DNA from: Romanomermis culicivorax
Taxonomy: Eukaryota; Nematoda; Enoplea; Mermithida; Mermithidae
Reading direction: 5' to 3'
Assembly: GCA_963922205.1 (NCBI GenBank)
Contig: CAWUHX010000018.1
Location: 62,001 to 126,000, forward strand
DNA length: 64,000 nucleotides
In this document: positions 33,331-45,289 of the stretch, piece by piece
How the letters are laid out: each line of letters opens with the position of its first letter
Numbering within the stretch: the stretch's first letter is position 1
Notes under the pieces: generated by a model
Databases searched by the model: none
Seen by the model: only the letters and a program-made list of their open reading frames with translations
Told to the model about the DNA's origin: nothing
Position numbers and translations under genes: made by a program

Positions 33331-35612
33331 AGCCTCTAACTATGACAATGCATGTTTAGATCCGTTTTGTACCTGTATCTTTTGCCCGAAACATGGGAAT
33401 CGGGTGCGAAAAGACACTACCATTTCCCAAGGCGTAAATAAGAGTTTCAAGGATCAAGATGATGGGCAAGTTGATACGATTTCTGATGTTGAAATGACAG
33501 AACCAAAGTCGAACCAAAATGCTATTGATAGCCATCAATTGGCTATTGATAAATTGACCATGGCTTTAAATGCCATCGAGATCGAGTCGGAAAATGAGCC
33601 TGATCCACTTGTTAAAGAAAAATTGATCAAGCATGCAATGAACATTAAGCTGCAATTGAGCCAGTTTTTAACTAGTAAGTTTGCTCTGTCATTTAATTTC
33701 ATTGCCAATCTTTACGGAAATTTAATTTTAAAGGCTAAACCTCAACTACAAAATTCCAGCGGAAAATTCAAATGTTTGCATGTGCCTCAGTCTGATAAGC
33801 CTCAACCGCCGGAATTAGAAAATGTTTGCCATGAAGTAGCCCAATTACAAGCCACCAAACCTGTTTGTGAAATATCACAATATGAAAAAATAAAATACAA
33901 TTTTCGGAAATCAATAGATTTTAACATGTTTTCATTGTTCATGTTATATATATTTTTTATTGTGACTTGCCCTGCAATTACAGCGAATAAAACTTTCCAA
34001 ATTTGCGGTTCATCCCAGGCTGGGCATGCACTTCACATTCCGAAACAAGTAACATGTAAACCTCCAACTAAGAATATTCGTACACCACAAGTTTTGAATG
34101 TTTCTTTATATGTCCCACGAACTGATCCCATTCACACTAAGGCTTTCAAGTGTTCATTACGTACCCGTACTGTATGTACAAATATGGATTTCTTTGGAAG
34201 TAAAAGTATTATCATTGATAAAGTTACTGTCACGCATACAATTCCTACTGAATGTAAACAAGCTTTTGAGTCCAAAACATATCGTGGACAACCCCTAATC
34301 AATAAACACGATGGTCTTTGGTCCACAAACGTATCTCTAAACATAGACTTTACATGGTGTTGCAAAGATATCTGTAAAATAGCCAAAAATTTTTATATTG
34401 AAGTGGCATCCTGGGATGGCACACTAATAAGCAGTGATCTTGGAGATTTAGGTGGCTGTACTCCAATATCTGGCCAATGCACGAATCATGACAGTACAGT
34501 AATTTGGAATCAAACTGTTTTTTCCAATTTCTGCCCCGTGGTTTACAAAAATACTTATGAAGCAAGATATAGTGACCTATACTTTATAATAGACGAAATA
34601 CAGGGTGCCTTCAAATTAAAAAGAAGTTATCGGGTATGCCCAGAACTCACAAACGCTCTGTATACCTATCAAGGAATTGTTCTACAAGTAAAAGGTTCAA
34701 AAAGAATAAGAAACCTACCCGCTCCCAACAACACTGATAATGCACCCGATCCCATCAATAGTAAGCTCAATTACCTAGAGTACAAGATAATACAAAATGA
34801 AATCAACAACTTCCGATTCGTATGGCTAGAAATGTGCAGATATGCACAAAAACATCTTGACATTATCTGGCAATTACTTTTGTTCGACGCAACTATGGGC
34901 ATCCGAGCACTATTAGAGCGTCAAGACGTTATTGCCGAATTCACGGGTGATGCTCTATCGGTTTGGCAATGTAAACAAGTTAACCCTACCAAAATCTTTT
35001 ATGACTACAAAATTGGTAATACGTGCTACAAAAATCTTCCTGTAAAAGTGAATAATGTTAACCATGTTCGCTTTGCCTGGAGGAACTGATCTGATTGAAA
35101 CTAGTCAGACAGTAGATTGTGCTCATCAGGTAGTAGCTATTTTCAGAAACAATCAAACCCAGTGGTCAACTCGTACAGGATCCATTCATGTAAGTTATGT
35201 GTCCATTGAACTATTATGGAAGGGTCAACATAAAATGTTCCAATTCGATACACCTGCGGTTTTTCATGATAAAATCGCTTCATCACCAAATGAATTTACA
35301 TTTTTAAGACAATACTTATTCCGTACTCACAGACTTGAAACCATATTAAGTAAGGTTGTAAATTATACATCAGGTCTATCCTTACAACCCGATGCTCTAT
35401 ATAATATTCTCGCTGGAGCAGAAACTGGTGTAAAAACAGCTGTTCAAGGAATTGGAAATTCTTTTGAGCATGTGATTAAAACCGAAGGAGAAATTGTCTC
35501 AAATTTTTTCGACAATTTCCTCAAGGCTCCTCTGCAACTATTACTAAACATTCTAATTATTCTATTTTTCTTGATAATTCTTAGCTACTTTATTTACCTA
35601 TTCATACTATAA
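33296..35612 (+). pseudogene. env: Element D envelope-like glycoprotein, between gag and pol
   Basis: Frames 33296-35089 and 35055-35612 follow gag. First comes a linker with DPFCTCIFCPKHG. Then comes a hydrophobic segment (MFSLFMLYIFFIVTCPAI, about 33926-33980) that looks like a signal peptide. A Cys-rich ectodomain follows (ICGSSQAGHALHIP, WCCKDIC, SSDLGDLGGC). Then come a helical block (LNYLEYKIIQNEINNFRFVW), GDALSVWQCKQV and CYKNLPVKV. A glycine-rich helix before the membrane, a hydrophobic anchor (QLLLNILIILFFLIILSYF) and a short tail end it. Several Asn-x-Ser/Thr sites occur. The layout is that of a class I membrane glycoprotein. One frameshift near 35080 breaks it. Element F has the same protein intact. 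Confidence 0.8.
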
Positions 35613-35625
35613 ACAAAATACCCAT

Positions 35626-36110
35626 AAAAAATTGCAGAACCACAACCGAATCAGCAATTAAATGATATAGAATCAAATGTCATCGTCAATGCATTACTAA
35701 ATGGATGTCGATTGACACAAAATGCTAAACCTATGTCAAAATCACACAAAGCTAAATCAAAATGGAAAATAAAATTTAACAAGAAACAAGACAGAGTAAA
35801 CATAGAAGAGCAAGTTGTTTGTTTTTCTGATTCTCCCAAAAGAACCCCACATACAAATTTTAAATTAAACAACCTAATCAGCTGCAAAGCCTTAATTGAT
35901 ACTGGAGCAGTTTATTCATTATTAGATTATGACATAGCAAAAAAGATACCTAATTTAAAAATTACGCCCACAAATGGGCGCCCTATTGCAGCAAATGGTA
36001 GTGATATTGCACTATTGGGTAGAACAGTCATAACTGTCTATATTTGATGTTGACGAATCTATTGTTGTTCATATTCAGAAACATTGTACTTCAGAATTGA
36101 TACTTGGAAC
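35626..36110 (+). pseudogene. pol: Element D retropepsin and pol N-terminus
   Basis: In the same frame as the end of env, after two TAA codons (35610 and 35625), the sequence encodes a basic linker (SKSHKAKSKWKIKFNKKQ). The protease active-site block ALIDTGAVYSLLDYDIAK follows (catalytic Asp present), then GRPIAANGSDIALLG. A frameshift near 36045 then passes to the next frame. The protease would process the polyprotein. The basic linker matches element F. Confidence 0.8.
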
Positions 36111-39100
36111 TAATTTTCTGAACCGATTCCGTAGCACAGAATTCAGTTTGAAAGATTCTCGCATCCGATTTAAGCAATGTTATGTTCCATGTGATGGAAT
36201 GTACTTTAATCACCCATGGAACCGAGGAGCAATCATATTACATGAGTCTATATGTCTTAAACCAAGAACAATTAATATAATATCTGTACCTGTATCCAGT
36301 CAATATCAACCTATACAATCAGATATTATCTTTGAACCCAAAATCCTTCAAAACAAAAATATATATTTTGCATCGTCAGTTAGTAAGGTTTCAGATGGAC
36401 AAATACCGATACAGCTTATAAATCTCAATCCATACACGATGAAACTTTATTCAGGAACTAATATCGGTTTCATAAAAGCTCATTCTACTGACAACGGTAT
36501 TAACACTATACAAAATACAGACGAGAATCCCATTCTTGATGGCATAAATACTGTAACCCATGATTGGATAAAGCAAAGGGTTCAAATTTCAACAAATCTT
36601 AAAGAAGAAGAAAAAGATCAATTAATAAATCTATTACTCATGTATCCAAAATTATATGCTGTAGATGATAAAGATGTGGGAAGAACAACTCTAGTTGAAC
36701 ATCATATTGATACAGGTGATCATCCTCCTATTCGTAAGTTTCCATTCAGAACCTCTCCAAAAGAAAAAGAAATAATCAATAATGAAGTCAAGGCACTCGA
36801 AGATAAAAACATAATCACCAAAAGTACTTCCCCCTGGTCAACTAATACAGTTTTATCCAAGAAGAAAGATAACACATATCGCCTATGTATTGATTTTCGT
36901 AGTCTCAATCAAGTGACCAAGAAAAATGTATATCCAATTCCCCGGATTGATGATATATTAGACATGCTAAAGGGAATGAAATATTTTTGCACCTTGGACC
37001 AGGCAAATGCATATTACAGCACATCTATCAATGAAAATGATCGTGAAAAAACAGCATTCATGACCTCAACTGGGCTATACCAATTCAACTATCTCCCATT
37101 CGGCCTTTGTAATGCGCCAGCGACCTTTCAGAGGTTAATGGACATTATACTATCTGGCCTACAATGGTCATCATGCCTTGTGTATTTGGATGACATTTTA
37201 GTTTTTGGCCGAAATTTTCCTGAAATGTTATCACGATTAAAAACAATCCTAAATCAATTACAAAAAGGTGGTGCAAAATTAAGATTACACAAATGTAATT
37301 TTGGATTTCCTGAAGTCACATATCTTGGCTACAAAATTTCAGCAGAGGGAATCAGTCCGGATAATTCGAAACTCAAGGCTGTACAAAAATGCTAAAGATG
37401 TTAAGTCGTTCCTTGGCTTGATATCTTATTATCGAAAATTTATACCTAATTGTTCTCAATTGCGTCAACCTATCAACAAATTTCTAAAAAAGGGTGAAAA
37501 ATTTAAATGGGGAAATGAACAACAAAAATCTTTTGACTTACTCAAACAAATGCTAATAAGCCCACCAATCCTAAATCATCCTGATTTTACTAAACCTTTC
37601 ATTTTACAAACTGACGCCAGCATAGAAGGAATTGGAGCAGTTTTGAGCCAAATTTCAGATGATGGAAACGAACATCCAATCGCTTATGCCAGTCGTAGCT
37701 TAAAACCAGCAGAAAAGCACTACCCAATCACTGAATTAGAAGCTCTGGCCGTTGTCGAATTTATCAAATACTTTCGACCTTATCTTTTTCAACATGAGGT
37801 CATTGTTCAAACAGATCACACCGCAGTTAAATCAGTTTTAAGTACACCAAATCCTTCAGCGCGCATTGCAAGGTGGGGTTTGGCAGTTGCAGAAACGAAA
37901 CTCAATATACAGCCCAGATGGGGAAATAAAAACCAAAATGCTGATGCTTTATCACGCTTGCCAGACTCAAATGCAAAACAACTTTTTGACATTGAAACAG
38001 ACCTAGTGTGCTGGCCTAATGAAACGGTTACCCCAATAAATTTCCCCATAATTGAAAACAAAATTGACATTGATAAGTTGCAGTACGCAGACGAAACATT
38101 AAAACCGATTATTAATGCATTGAAAAATAACCAAGTAAGCGAGCAGTCTTGTGAAAATTACAAAATCGAAAATGGCATCCTATACAAAATTGATAATGAT
38201 ATGTACAAACTTGTTGTCCCTAATATGAAAAAATTGATTATTAGCACCCATCATGATGACATGCTTGTTGGTCGTTTCGGAACACAAAAAACGATGCAAC
38301 TGATCAGTAAACATTATTATTGGAAATCAATGGTAAAAGAAATTGCACATTACTGTCAAACATGTGGTTTATGTCAAAAAAATAAACCACTACGCCATAA
38401 AATTAAAGCTACCCTGAAACCCATAATGATCACCGGTCCTTTTGATTGCTTGGGAGTAGATTGCATGGGACCCTTACCAATCACTATAAATGGGAACCGA
38501 TTTATCGTAGTCTTCATAGATTATTTCACCAAATATGTTGAGGCCTTTGCTACAATTGGCATTACCTCTGAAACTATTGCAAATTTATTTGTAACCCAGA
38601 TCGTTTGCCGTCATGGAGCACCTTCCATCTTACAATCAGACAAAGGGTCCGATTTTACATCAAACCTAATGACAGAAATCACCAAACTATTCAAGACAAA
38701 AAAAATACATACATCCGCCTATCACCCAATCGCAAATGGTGAAGTTGAACGCTCTAATCAAACCTTAATCACACGAATTCGGATGTATCTGGAAAGTGAT
38801 CAATCCACATGGGACACTCATTTACCATATGCCGTATTTGCAACAAATATCCACACAAATGCAAGCACAAACTATTCCCCATTCGAGCTCATGTATGGTC
38901 CTCTACCAAGGCTACCAATAGATGCTGCCTTGACCTATAATCCAGCCTTACACTTTATTGACCTGAACAGTTATCATTTAGAAGTTCAAAGACATTTTAC
39001 CAATGCACTAACAATTATTCAAGACCAAATACAGAAATCTCAAGATAAGTATGCAAAAGTATATAACGAAAATATACACAATATTCAATACAAAATTAAC

Positions 39101-39503
39101 GACCTAATATGGAAAGAGTCCCAAATTGTAAAGAAAGGTTTCCCAAAGAAATTACAACCAGTATTTGATGGCCCGTTCAAAATTCTTCAAATTTCGTACC
39201 CAATTATAACCATTCAAAATGAGAGTATGCCCTCCAAAATGGAAACAATTCACGTAAATCGCACACGACCTTTTGTGAAACGACCGGATAATTTACTCGA
39301 TTCAATGATCACGCTTCACAAAAATCAGGAACCATTGCAATCCGATGATATCAATGCTGTGCCGCATATACCAAACGTTGATCAATGACTAACCTCACAT
39401 ATAACTTCCACGGCGACTACATTTGATCAAGCTCAAGGAAATCGAATTCATCCTTATAACTTGCGAAGCAATCCCTCTCGAACGCAGACGTTCGACTATT
39501 AGA
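36097..39503 (+). pseudogene. pol: Element D RT, RNase H and integrase (frameshifted)
   Basis: Frame 36097-37395 contains the protease tail (LILGTNFLNRFRSTEF) and RT: HHIDTGDHPPIRKFPFRTSP, FCTLDQANAYYSTSINENDR, LPFGLCNAPATFQRLMD and YLDDILVFG. Frame 37301-39388 continues with FLGLISYYRKFIPNC, RNase H (LQTDASIEGIGAVLSQ, TELEALAVVEF, VQTDHTAVKSVL, NADALSRL) and an integrase zinc segment (CQTCGLCQKNK). The core follows with its three acidic residues (GVDCMGPLPIT, LQSDKGSDFTS, NGEVERSNQTL) and a GPF segment (FDGPFKILQISYP). The last residues (ending RTQTFDY) come after one more shift. One frameshift in RT and one at the end make it defective. Confidence 0.92.
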
Positions 39504-39510
39504 GGGGGAA
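39497..39510 (+). other. Polypurine tract of element D
   Basis: AGAGGGGGAA ends exactly at the 3' LTR start (39511), the position of the plus-strand primer. Confidence 0.75.
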
Positions 39511-40279
39511 TGTCATGTAATACAGTTTTAATTTAGATTTGCATATTTAAAATTAGTTTAGTACTTTTATTCATTTCGTATTCACATATAAAATGTCAAG
39601 AAATAATATTTGTTTGATTAATTGTTTTATTTTTATTCTCAAAATCTGTATTTTTGCTCCACATGATCAATCAAGCCAAAATTCGAGATTTCTAGATTCT
39701 TAAACTGTCGAACAGCTTTGCCAATTCATTAACTTAACCGAAGAAAAAGTTCGTCCAAGTCTCTATCAAAAGTGCATAATTACACAGGAAATATGATCAA
39801 AAGTGAAATTATAGAAACGAACTTATCTTTATGAAAAGCAGTATAACCTTAACAAAGGAAACAACAAAAGGCAAATACATAAATTCCAAAAGTACAGCCC
39901 TTTATCAATTCTCTCCCAAACAGTTGCCAAGACAAATTTAAGCAGATACCCCCAGGCAGGGACACCAACTTTGGAAGGAATAAAAAGGGAGAAGGCAGAG
40001 TTTTGAGTTCAGTGTCTGGTAATTTCGTAGTGAGTTCTTGGAATACGCATCTCCATTTTTTGATCGTTTTACTCCACCACGTTACTCTTCTACATCGCAA
40101 CTAATCTGTATTAGTATAATATTGGACCATATTTTTGTGCAGTTAATAAACAAAGAAATTATGACTCCCATCGCACCCCAGGAAAAGAAAGGTATATGTT
40201 AATTATAGTTTTGTTGTTGTTTGTTTATTAAAAACAAAAAGTGCCCAAACTAGATTTTATTGTCAATTGCCCCTTGACA
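39511..40279 (+). repeat. Element D 3' LTR
   Basis: 769 bp, partner of 30615-31383, equal in length with scattered substitutions. Confidence 0.93.
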
Positions 40280-40283
40280 GTAT
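40280..40283. repeat. Target site duplication of element D, right copy (GTAT)
   Basis: Directly follows the 3' LTR. Confidence 0.8.
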
Positions 40284-41479
40284 ATTCTGGCTGGAATGTG
40301 TGTTGTGAACAGGCATACTGTAACTAAACCAGCTCTGAGATGGACAGTATACCGCTCAGAAAATGGGAAAAAGAAAAAGAAAGGAATATAAACGAAAGTT
40401 GACATGAAAAAGTAATGTGGTTGATAGAAATGTAACCTTAAGAGATCTGATCAGTCTGTTTGTTAAGAAAAAAACTGAAAAGATTGGAACCCAAGAAAGA
40501 TTTACCAAACAAGTGAGATTTACCTGATTTAAGGGAGATTTACCAAATTTAAGGATTAGTTACCAGACAAAGGTGATTTACCAGGCCTATGGGGGAGGTA
40601 CCAACCCAAAGGAAGATTTATCAGCCTTGCCATGTCACATTATTATGGAAATTGGCCTGGCCATGTCACCATGGGTGAACTATAGCCCCATGTCCCTGTA
40701 AGAGAGATAGGTCACCAAAACAAGGGGCTGTGAGCCTGGCACCAAGGTAAAGGCTTTCCCTGTTAACCTAACCTGGTGAGTACTGGCTATAGAAGAGACT
40801 ATAGGTACTGTGGTGCTGCTCTGGGGTTTCCACTGTAGAGTAAGGGCAACGCCACCAGGTTAGGGGTGAACAATATTAGTCCAGTTAGTGTAGACAATGA
40901 ACGGGGCCACCCATAATCCTGATTGTAGACCAAAAGATCCCTCTTGACCTGACCTCAGGGAGGGGATGTTGTTGGTAACTAGGAGAAAAGTTAGGGAGGA
41001 AACCCTGCTTAGAGAGAAATACCCTTAACTACCCCTAGCACTAATATACCCTGATATCTAGTCTGGCTGGAGAGTGGCTACAGCAAACAATTGGGTGGAA
41101 ACACAATTCACAGTGGATGGTGGAGTGGGGTCAGTAGGATCCACTACCTTCGGGTGGAGAATGGCTAGGGAAGGCTGAAACAACATCCGGTAAACGGCTT
41201 TACTCAAACGACAATCGAAATGAAGGAGACTGGGTTCGGTGCAGAGACGACAGGTACCAATAAAAATATGCAAATATGATGGGACAGGAAGGGCACAATA
41301 GACAGGGAAATGAGACAGATGCTGATAAGCACAGGCAAACCAATAAATGCAACTAAGATGATGTATGGGAAGCTAAACACAAGGGAAAATGCTGGATAAC
41401 CCAGGAATGAGCAATAACATAGGGCAACACATGATTATAAGCACTTGTGGGCTACAGTAAGACTGGGACAGCCTTAATG
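40284..41479. other. Non-coding flank with a short tandem repeat
   Basis: No gene is recognised. Around 40495-40635 a roughly 22 bp unit of the type GGAGATTTACCAAATTTAA recurs about six times with drift. The rest looks like decayed repeat sequence. Confidence 0.5.
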
Positions 41480-41877
41480 ATGCCCAGGCAAAATTTTACA
41501 GCTTCTTCTCTGCCAAACAGGGCCTGTCTGCACATAGGCTTTTGCCCAGTTCGAATATGTTTAGCATTTGGGGCTGACTTAGTGCCTGTGCTAAACATAT
41601 GAATGTCTTTTAGCAAAAGTTCCCACAGCTATTCATTTGCATCAGCAGGAGCGATGCTTGCTTTGTTGACACAAGTGCATGTAATGTGACCCGAAATAGC
41701 TGTGAGCAAGGAGTGCCCTTCGAAGGAAACTTATGCTAATGGGGCATACTGTAGCGGAAACAAATGCATGACAAAACACAGATGAAACAGAAAAGCATAA
41801 AAATGACAAATGATCAAAATAATAAAGTATCAGTGGGAGAAATCAGGTGATGTTGCTAGTTTTGATCAGCACGTGAC
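41480..41877 (-). repeat. LTR fragment of the element E family
   Basis: 41693-41877 matches 18712-18897 (shared TGCCCTT(C/G)GAAGGAAACTTA, GCATACTGTAGC, AATGACAAATGATCAAAAT). The end at 41877 coincides with the start of the MULE relic, so it probably inserted there. The left limit is a guess. Confidence 0.55.
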
Positions 41878-41878
41878 T

Positions 41879-42870
41879 GTTGCAACCAGTGCAAAAATGA
41901 TATCTGAGCAGGATGGTGATGGCCAAAATTGTGATTAAAGCGATTGTGCCAACTTTCTGGATGATTTTTAGTTCAAGGTCCCAAAGTATCACCCCTCCAC
42001 TCATTAACAAAGTGATTACAGATATCAATTCACCAAATGCTGTTCATCCAAGTACCCTAAGATTATAATAGTACCTTGTACTGTTTTCATAGAACAAACG
42101 AACTTCATTTGCCTATGCAAATTTTTTCCTTTACTCTCAAAAAGTTACCTCAACATAGTCCACAAATTCTTGAAAACCGATTAGAGCAACTTGATCCAAA
42201 CCATTTGGGGGATTTACAAGCCAATGATCGTATGTTTCTGAAACCAGATCAGGAGGCAAAAACGTCAAGGCCTTGATAGGTTTACCATCTTTTAAATTTG
42301 GAATCTTGGACTTGGTACAGTGGCATCAAACCCATGTGTTGAACATTTCAAATTAGACATTGACCAAAGTGAAATAAACGTCACTTAGTAATCACATTTG
42401 GGAAGACGTTTCACACAGCTCTATGGGCTGCAGCCTCATAATCAAGAATAAAGTTATGGACTTGACCTTGATTCCCAAATAGCCTAATAATTTCATTCTG
42501 TGTTGCATTAAAGAAAATCTCGTATGTTTGACGACTTTTGTTCAGTAAATAAGCCATAACAGCAAACAATTTCTGAAAATTCAAAATCATAAAAATTACA
42601 CTTCAGAAGTGCCTATCTCCATATATAAAAAAATTCAAGAAACTTTTAGTATTGTTTGTATTGTACCTTCTCGGCCAATGAAAGCATGAATGGCATATAT
42701 TTGGGCACACATTGTTGGACACATTTTGAAGGTGCCGTCAGCTACCTAATATTCTGATTGATGTAAAACTATCAGAGGCAAATATCAGCAAGCCCTTTTT
42801 ATTCAATAATAAAACCCAGTGATTTGCATTTGGATCCTGGGGATCTCTTGCATGAGCTTCTCATCCTGTA
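41879..42870 (-). pseudogene. MULE/FLYWCH-type transposase relic
   Basis: The minus strand, in broken frames, shows the central MULE transposase blocks in order. KKGLLIFASDSFTSI and ADGTFKMCPTMCAQIYAIHA (about 42690-42790) come first. Then FAVMAYLLNKSRQTYEIFF and FILDYEAAAHRAV (about 42430-42560). Then a block ending FHFGQCLI, and GLMPLY (about 42330-42400), and finally NHPESWHNRFNHNFGHHHPA with SFLHWLQQS (about 41880-41960). Asp in ADGTFK and in LDYEAA fit the catalytic positions. Stops and frame changes are frequent, so it is dead. Host-derived FLYWCH genes share this core. No terminal inverted repeats were found. Confidence 0.7.
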
Positions 42871-43789
42871 AGTTCAAGTTGGTATTCTATTGGAATAATG
42901 GCATGATTTGGGATAGGAATCAAATTCTTATTACAAGCACTAAAATAAATTTAGCATCTCTTAAAGATCAACAGGCCACAATAGCATCAATTTTAGCATA
43001 TTGTTATCTTGAAAAACAGACAGAATGGAGATCATGGTCAAAAAAAAATTCGATTTACCAGATGGATTTGGATACCAAGCAGTCTCAAACTAGCTTTATA
43101 TATACAATTATCCATTTCCTGCAAGCGTAGCATTTTACTACTGTAATTGATAAGCAAGTTTACACTTCAGGAAATAGCCAGTGCTATTGACTAGTGTGCA
43201 TTTTTATTCAGGAGTGTATCATGGGTGACGCGGTAGCATCAACCTAAAATATACTTGGCCACCTAAAATCTGACTAACCCCCACTAGAGCAAAAATGGTT
43301 ATAGATGGAGACATGAAGTTTTTTGCATAATATCGGCCATATGGGCAAACACAGGAGTGGCAAAGGTCAATGAGGGTCTGTAATCAAATGGTGCTCAGTG
43401 GGGCGCCAAAAACATGCAAAAAACAGCCTTTTTATGGCCCCCAGTTGCAGCAAGTTCCTCAATGGATATGCCTCCCTGGACCTTGATACATTTACCTGTG
43501 CATCTATCAAATGCCTTCTTAAAAATGTTTCTTTACTTATTGAAAATATTGATTTGGTCAAATTCTATGAGTGACCAAAGTTCGAGAAAATACCCTTCAT
43601 TTGGTTTCAAAAAAATGTGAAACAGATATAGTATTATCTGGTTATCGTGCACATCAATTTTTTCCCTCAAATGAGGTGTTTTGAGGAAAAAAATTTGGAG
43701 ACGAGGAAAAACATTTTGGGTATGGGTCATATTGTGGAAAAATATTTTGGGGAATTCAAAATCCAAAAGATGTGTTTTTGTGGACTTTA
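42871..43789. other. No recognised feature
   Basis: Short frames only. The plus frame at 42819-43130 overlaps the MULE relic on the other strand and has no recognised content. The N-terminal part of the MULE relic may extend in here beyond recognition. Confidence 0.4.
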
Positions 43790-44050
43790 AAAGGTCAAAA
43801 TCTCAAAATTTACCGGCGCTTCATGCTGGGCAGGGCTATAATAACCATTATTTTCTATCAGGCGCGGCTGTTAGCATATCTACTTCCACTTACTAAGTAA
43901 TTATCAACAGTTTCTATCAATCAAGTTAGCTCATCTCATTTTCTAATCATTAACAGTCAGTATTTCGCTGAAAAAAAGAATTTTTCATTAATTCTCTCAT
44001 TTTTTCTTTCGATGCTTGGAATTTTTCCAACATTTTTAACATGAACTTTT
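43790..44050. repeat. Copy of the internal part of hAT MITE 2
   Basis: Roughly 250 bp (CTCAAAATTTACCGG, CTATCAGGCGCGGC, ATATCTACTTCCACTTACT and more) matches 48671-48930 inside the hAT MITE. The ends and target duplication were not found here, so it is a decayed or partial copy. Confidence 0.6.
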
Positions 44051-44329
44051 GGGTTTATTTTGGGTACTAATGGATAGATCTCATTGAGCTGATTCCGAAA
44101 AGTACCATAAATGTTACATTATTTTGAGTTTTGAGGGAGATGTGGGTGGGCCAAGTTTTGGCAATTTTGACCTCATGCTTGTTTCCATCCAGAATAATGA
44201 CGTCATAGTCAGAAGAAGGCCGGCTAAGTCTTGTATGGCAGTCACTAATGCAAATTTTTTTTCAAGTCCAACGCATATGTTTCGCATATAAAGTGGATCA
44301 ATTTTGTGATCAGGCCCCCCCTCTGTACT

Positions 44330-44917
44330 AGACCGACTACCAGCATGATGATGTTGTTGAAGTCATGGGCAATACTAATGTCATTATAGCAGCATATACT
44401 GCTGCCCAGGCTAGACTGAAGTTATATTCATACATCAAATGATTAAAAAGTCGAGTATTGTATTTTGATATGGACAGCATTATTTATTTGTCAACAGTTG
44501 ACAAACAACAATATCGAGTACTGACGGGATGGTGTGTGGGAGAAATGATGGACAAATTAGGTGAATATGGCCCTGGATCTCACATTACCGAGTTTGTTAG
44601 TGGAGGTCATAAAAACTATGCCTATAAAGTGTTTAGTCCATCTACTGAGCAGTATCATCACATGATCAAGGTTCAAGGGATCACTCTATCATCAGATGCA
44701 ATGAGAAAAGTGAATTTTGATTCATTACAATGACTGGTTTTTGCTTTTGTAATAAACAAAGGACAAGGAAAAATCAATGTATGTAGCCTACAAATAAAGC
44801 ATGGGCAACATCAGAAAGTTGTGACCAGAGAAACATTGAAAACATTTAAAATTGCGTATGATAAGCATATTTTGAATACAGATTTTTGTACATTTCCTTA
44901 TGGATGGACAACCTAAA
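44330..44917 (+). pseudogene. Polinton/Maverick protein-primed DNA polymerase B, C-terminal fragment
   Basis: The plus-strand frames read GNTNVIIAAYTAAQARLKLY SYIK, a stop, then SRVLYFDMDSIIYLS with the family-B polymerase motif C (YxDTDS in most members, YFDMDS here). TGWCVGEMMDKLGEYGPGSH follows, then ITEFVSGGHKNYAYKVF and KVQGITLSSDAM. After one more stop the tail reads IKHGQHQKVVTRETLKTFKI and ends CTFPYGWTT. This is the distinctive C-terminus of Polinton polymerases. The exonuclease and N-terminal domains are missing. No other Polinton gene was recognised nearby. Confidence 0.78.
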
Positions 44918-45289
44918 ATGTTTTTATATGATTAGTGCTTGTATAATTTTTTTCTTAAATAAATTCAGAGCATAGAACTGTATATGAATATTACCCTTTC
45001 CTACTGTCTTCAAACTGCATTTTTTCACTCACTCTTAGCAAAACCAAAGAAACCATTCTGAAATTTCCTTCCTTCCTTTTCATTCACAATGTGCAACTTT
45101 TTTTACCAGGTTTCTCTATTCATTCTTCACCTGAATGTGCAATAAGCAACATATTTTGAAGCTCTGTGGAATCATAGTCCCACTTTCATAACAGAGAGAT
45201 GGACACAGTTCTATAGACAGTCATTATTGGTTGTTTTGTTTGCACATTTCCATGAATTAAGGTAAATACTGAGTTTAGAATAAAAAATA
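44918..45289. other. No recognised feature
   Basis: AT-rich sequence after the polymerase fragment, with no coding frame of interest. Confidence 0.5.

Larger units (their letters stand above)
30615..40279 (+). mobile_element. Element D: Gypsy LTR retrotransposon with gag-env-pol order, decayed
   Basis: This is a 9665 bp element on the plus strand with two 769 bp LTRs (30615-31383 and 39511-40279). The ends are TGTCA...TGACA, with GTAT duplications, a TGG-starting candidate primer site and a purine tract before the 3' LTR. The interior reads gag, an envelope-like glycoprotein, then protease, RT, RNase H and integrase. About five frameshifts are present. LTRs differ at roughly 19 sites by eye (about 2.5%). 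It is the same family as element F. Confidence 0.92.

Noticed and set aside
30953-40100. Minus-strand frames of 72 and 83 codons inside both LTRs of element D (30953-31171 and 39849-40100)
   Set aside because: They are near-identical only because the LTRs are duplicates; no domain is recognised, and the orientation is opposite to the element.
42819-43130. A 103-codon plus-strand frame
   Set aside because: It partly overlaps the MULE relic on the other strand, shows no recognisable motif and has no conserved neighbour.
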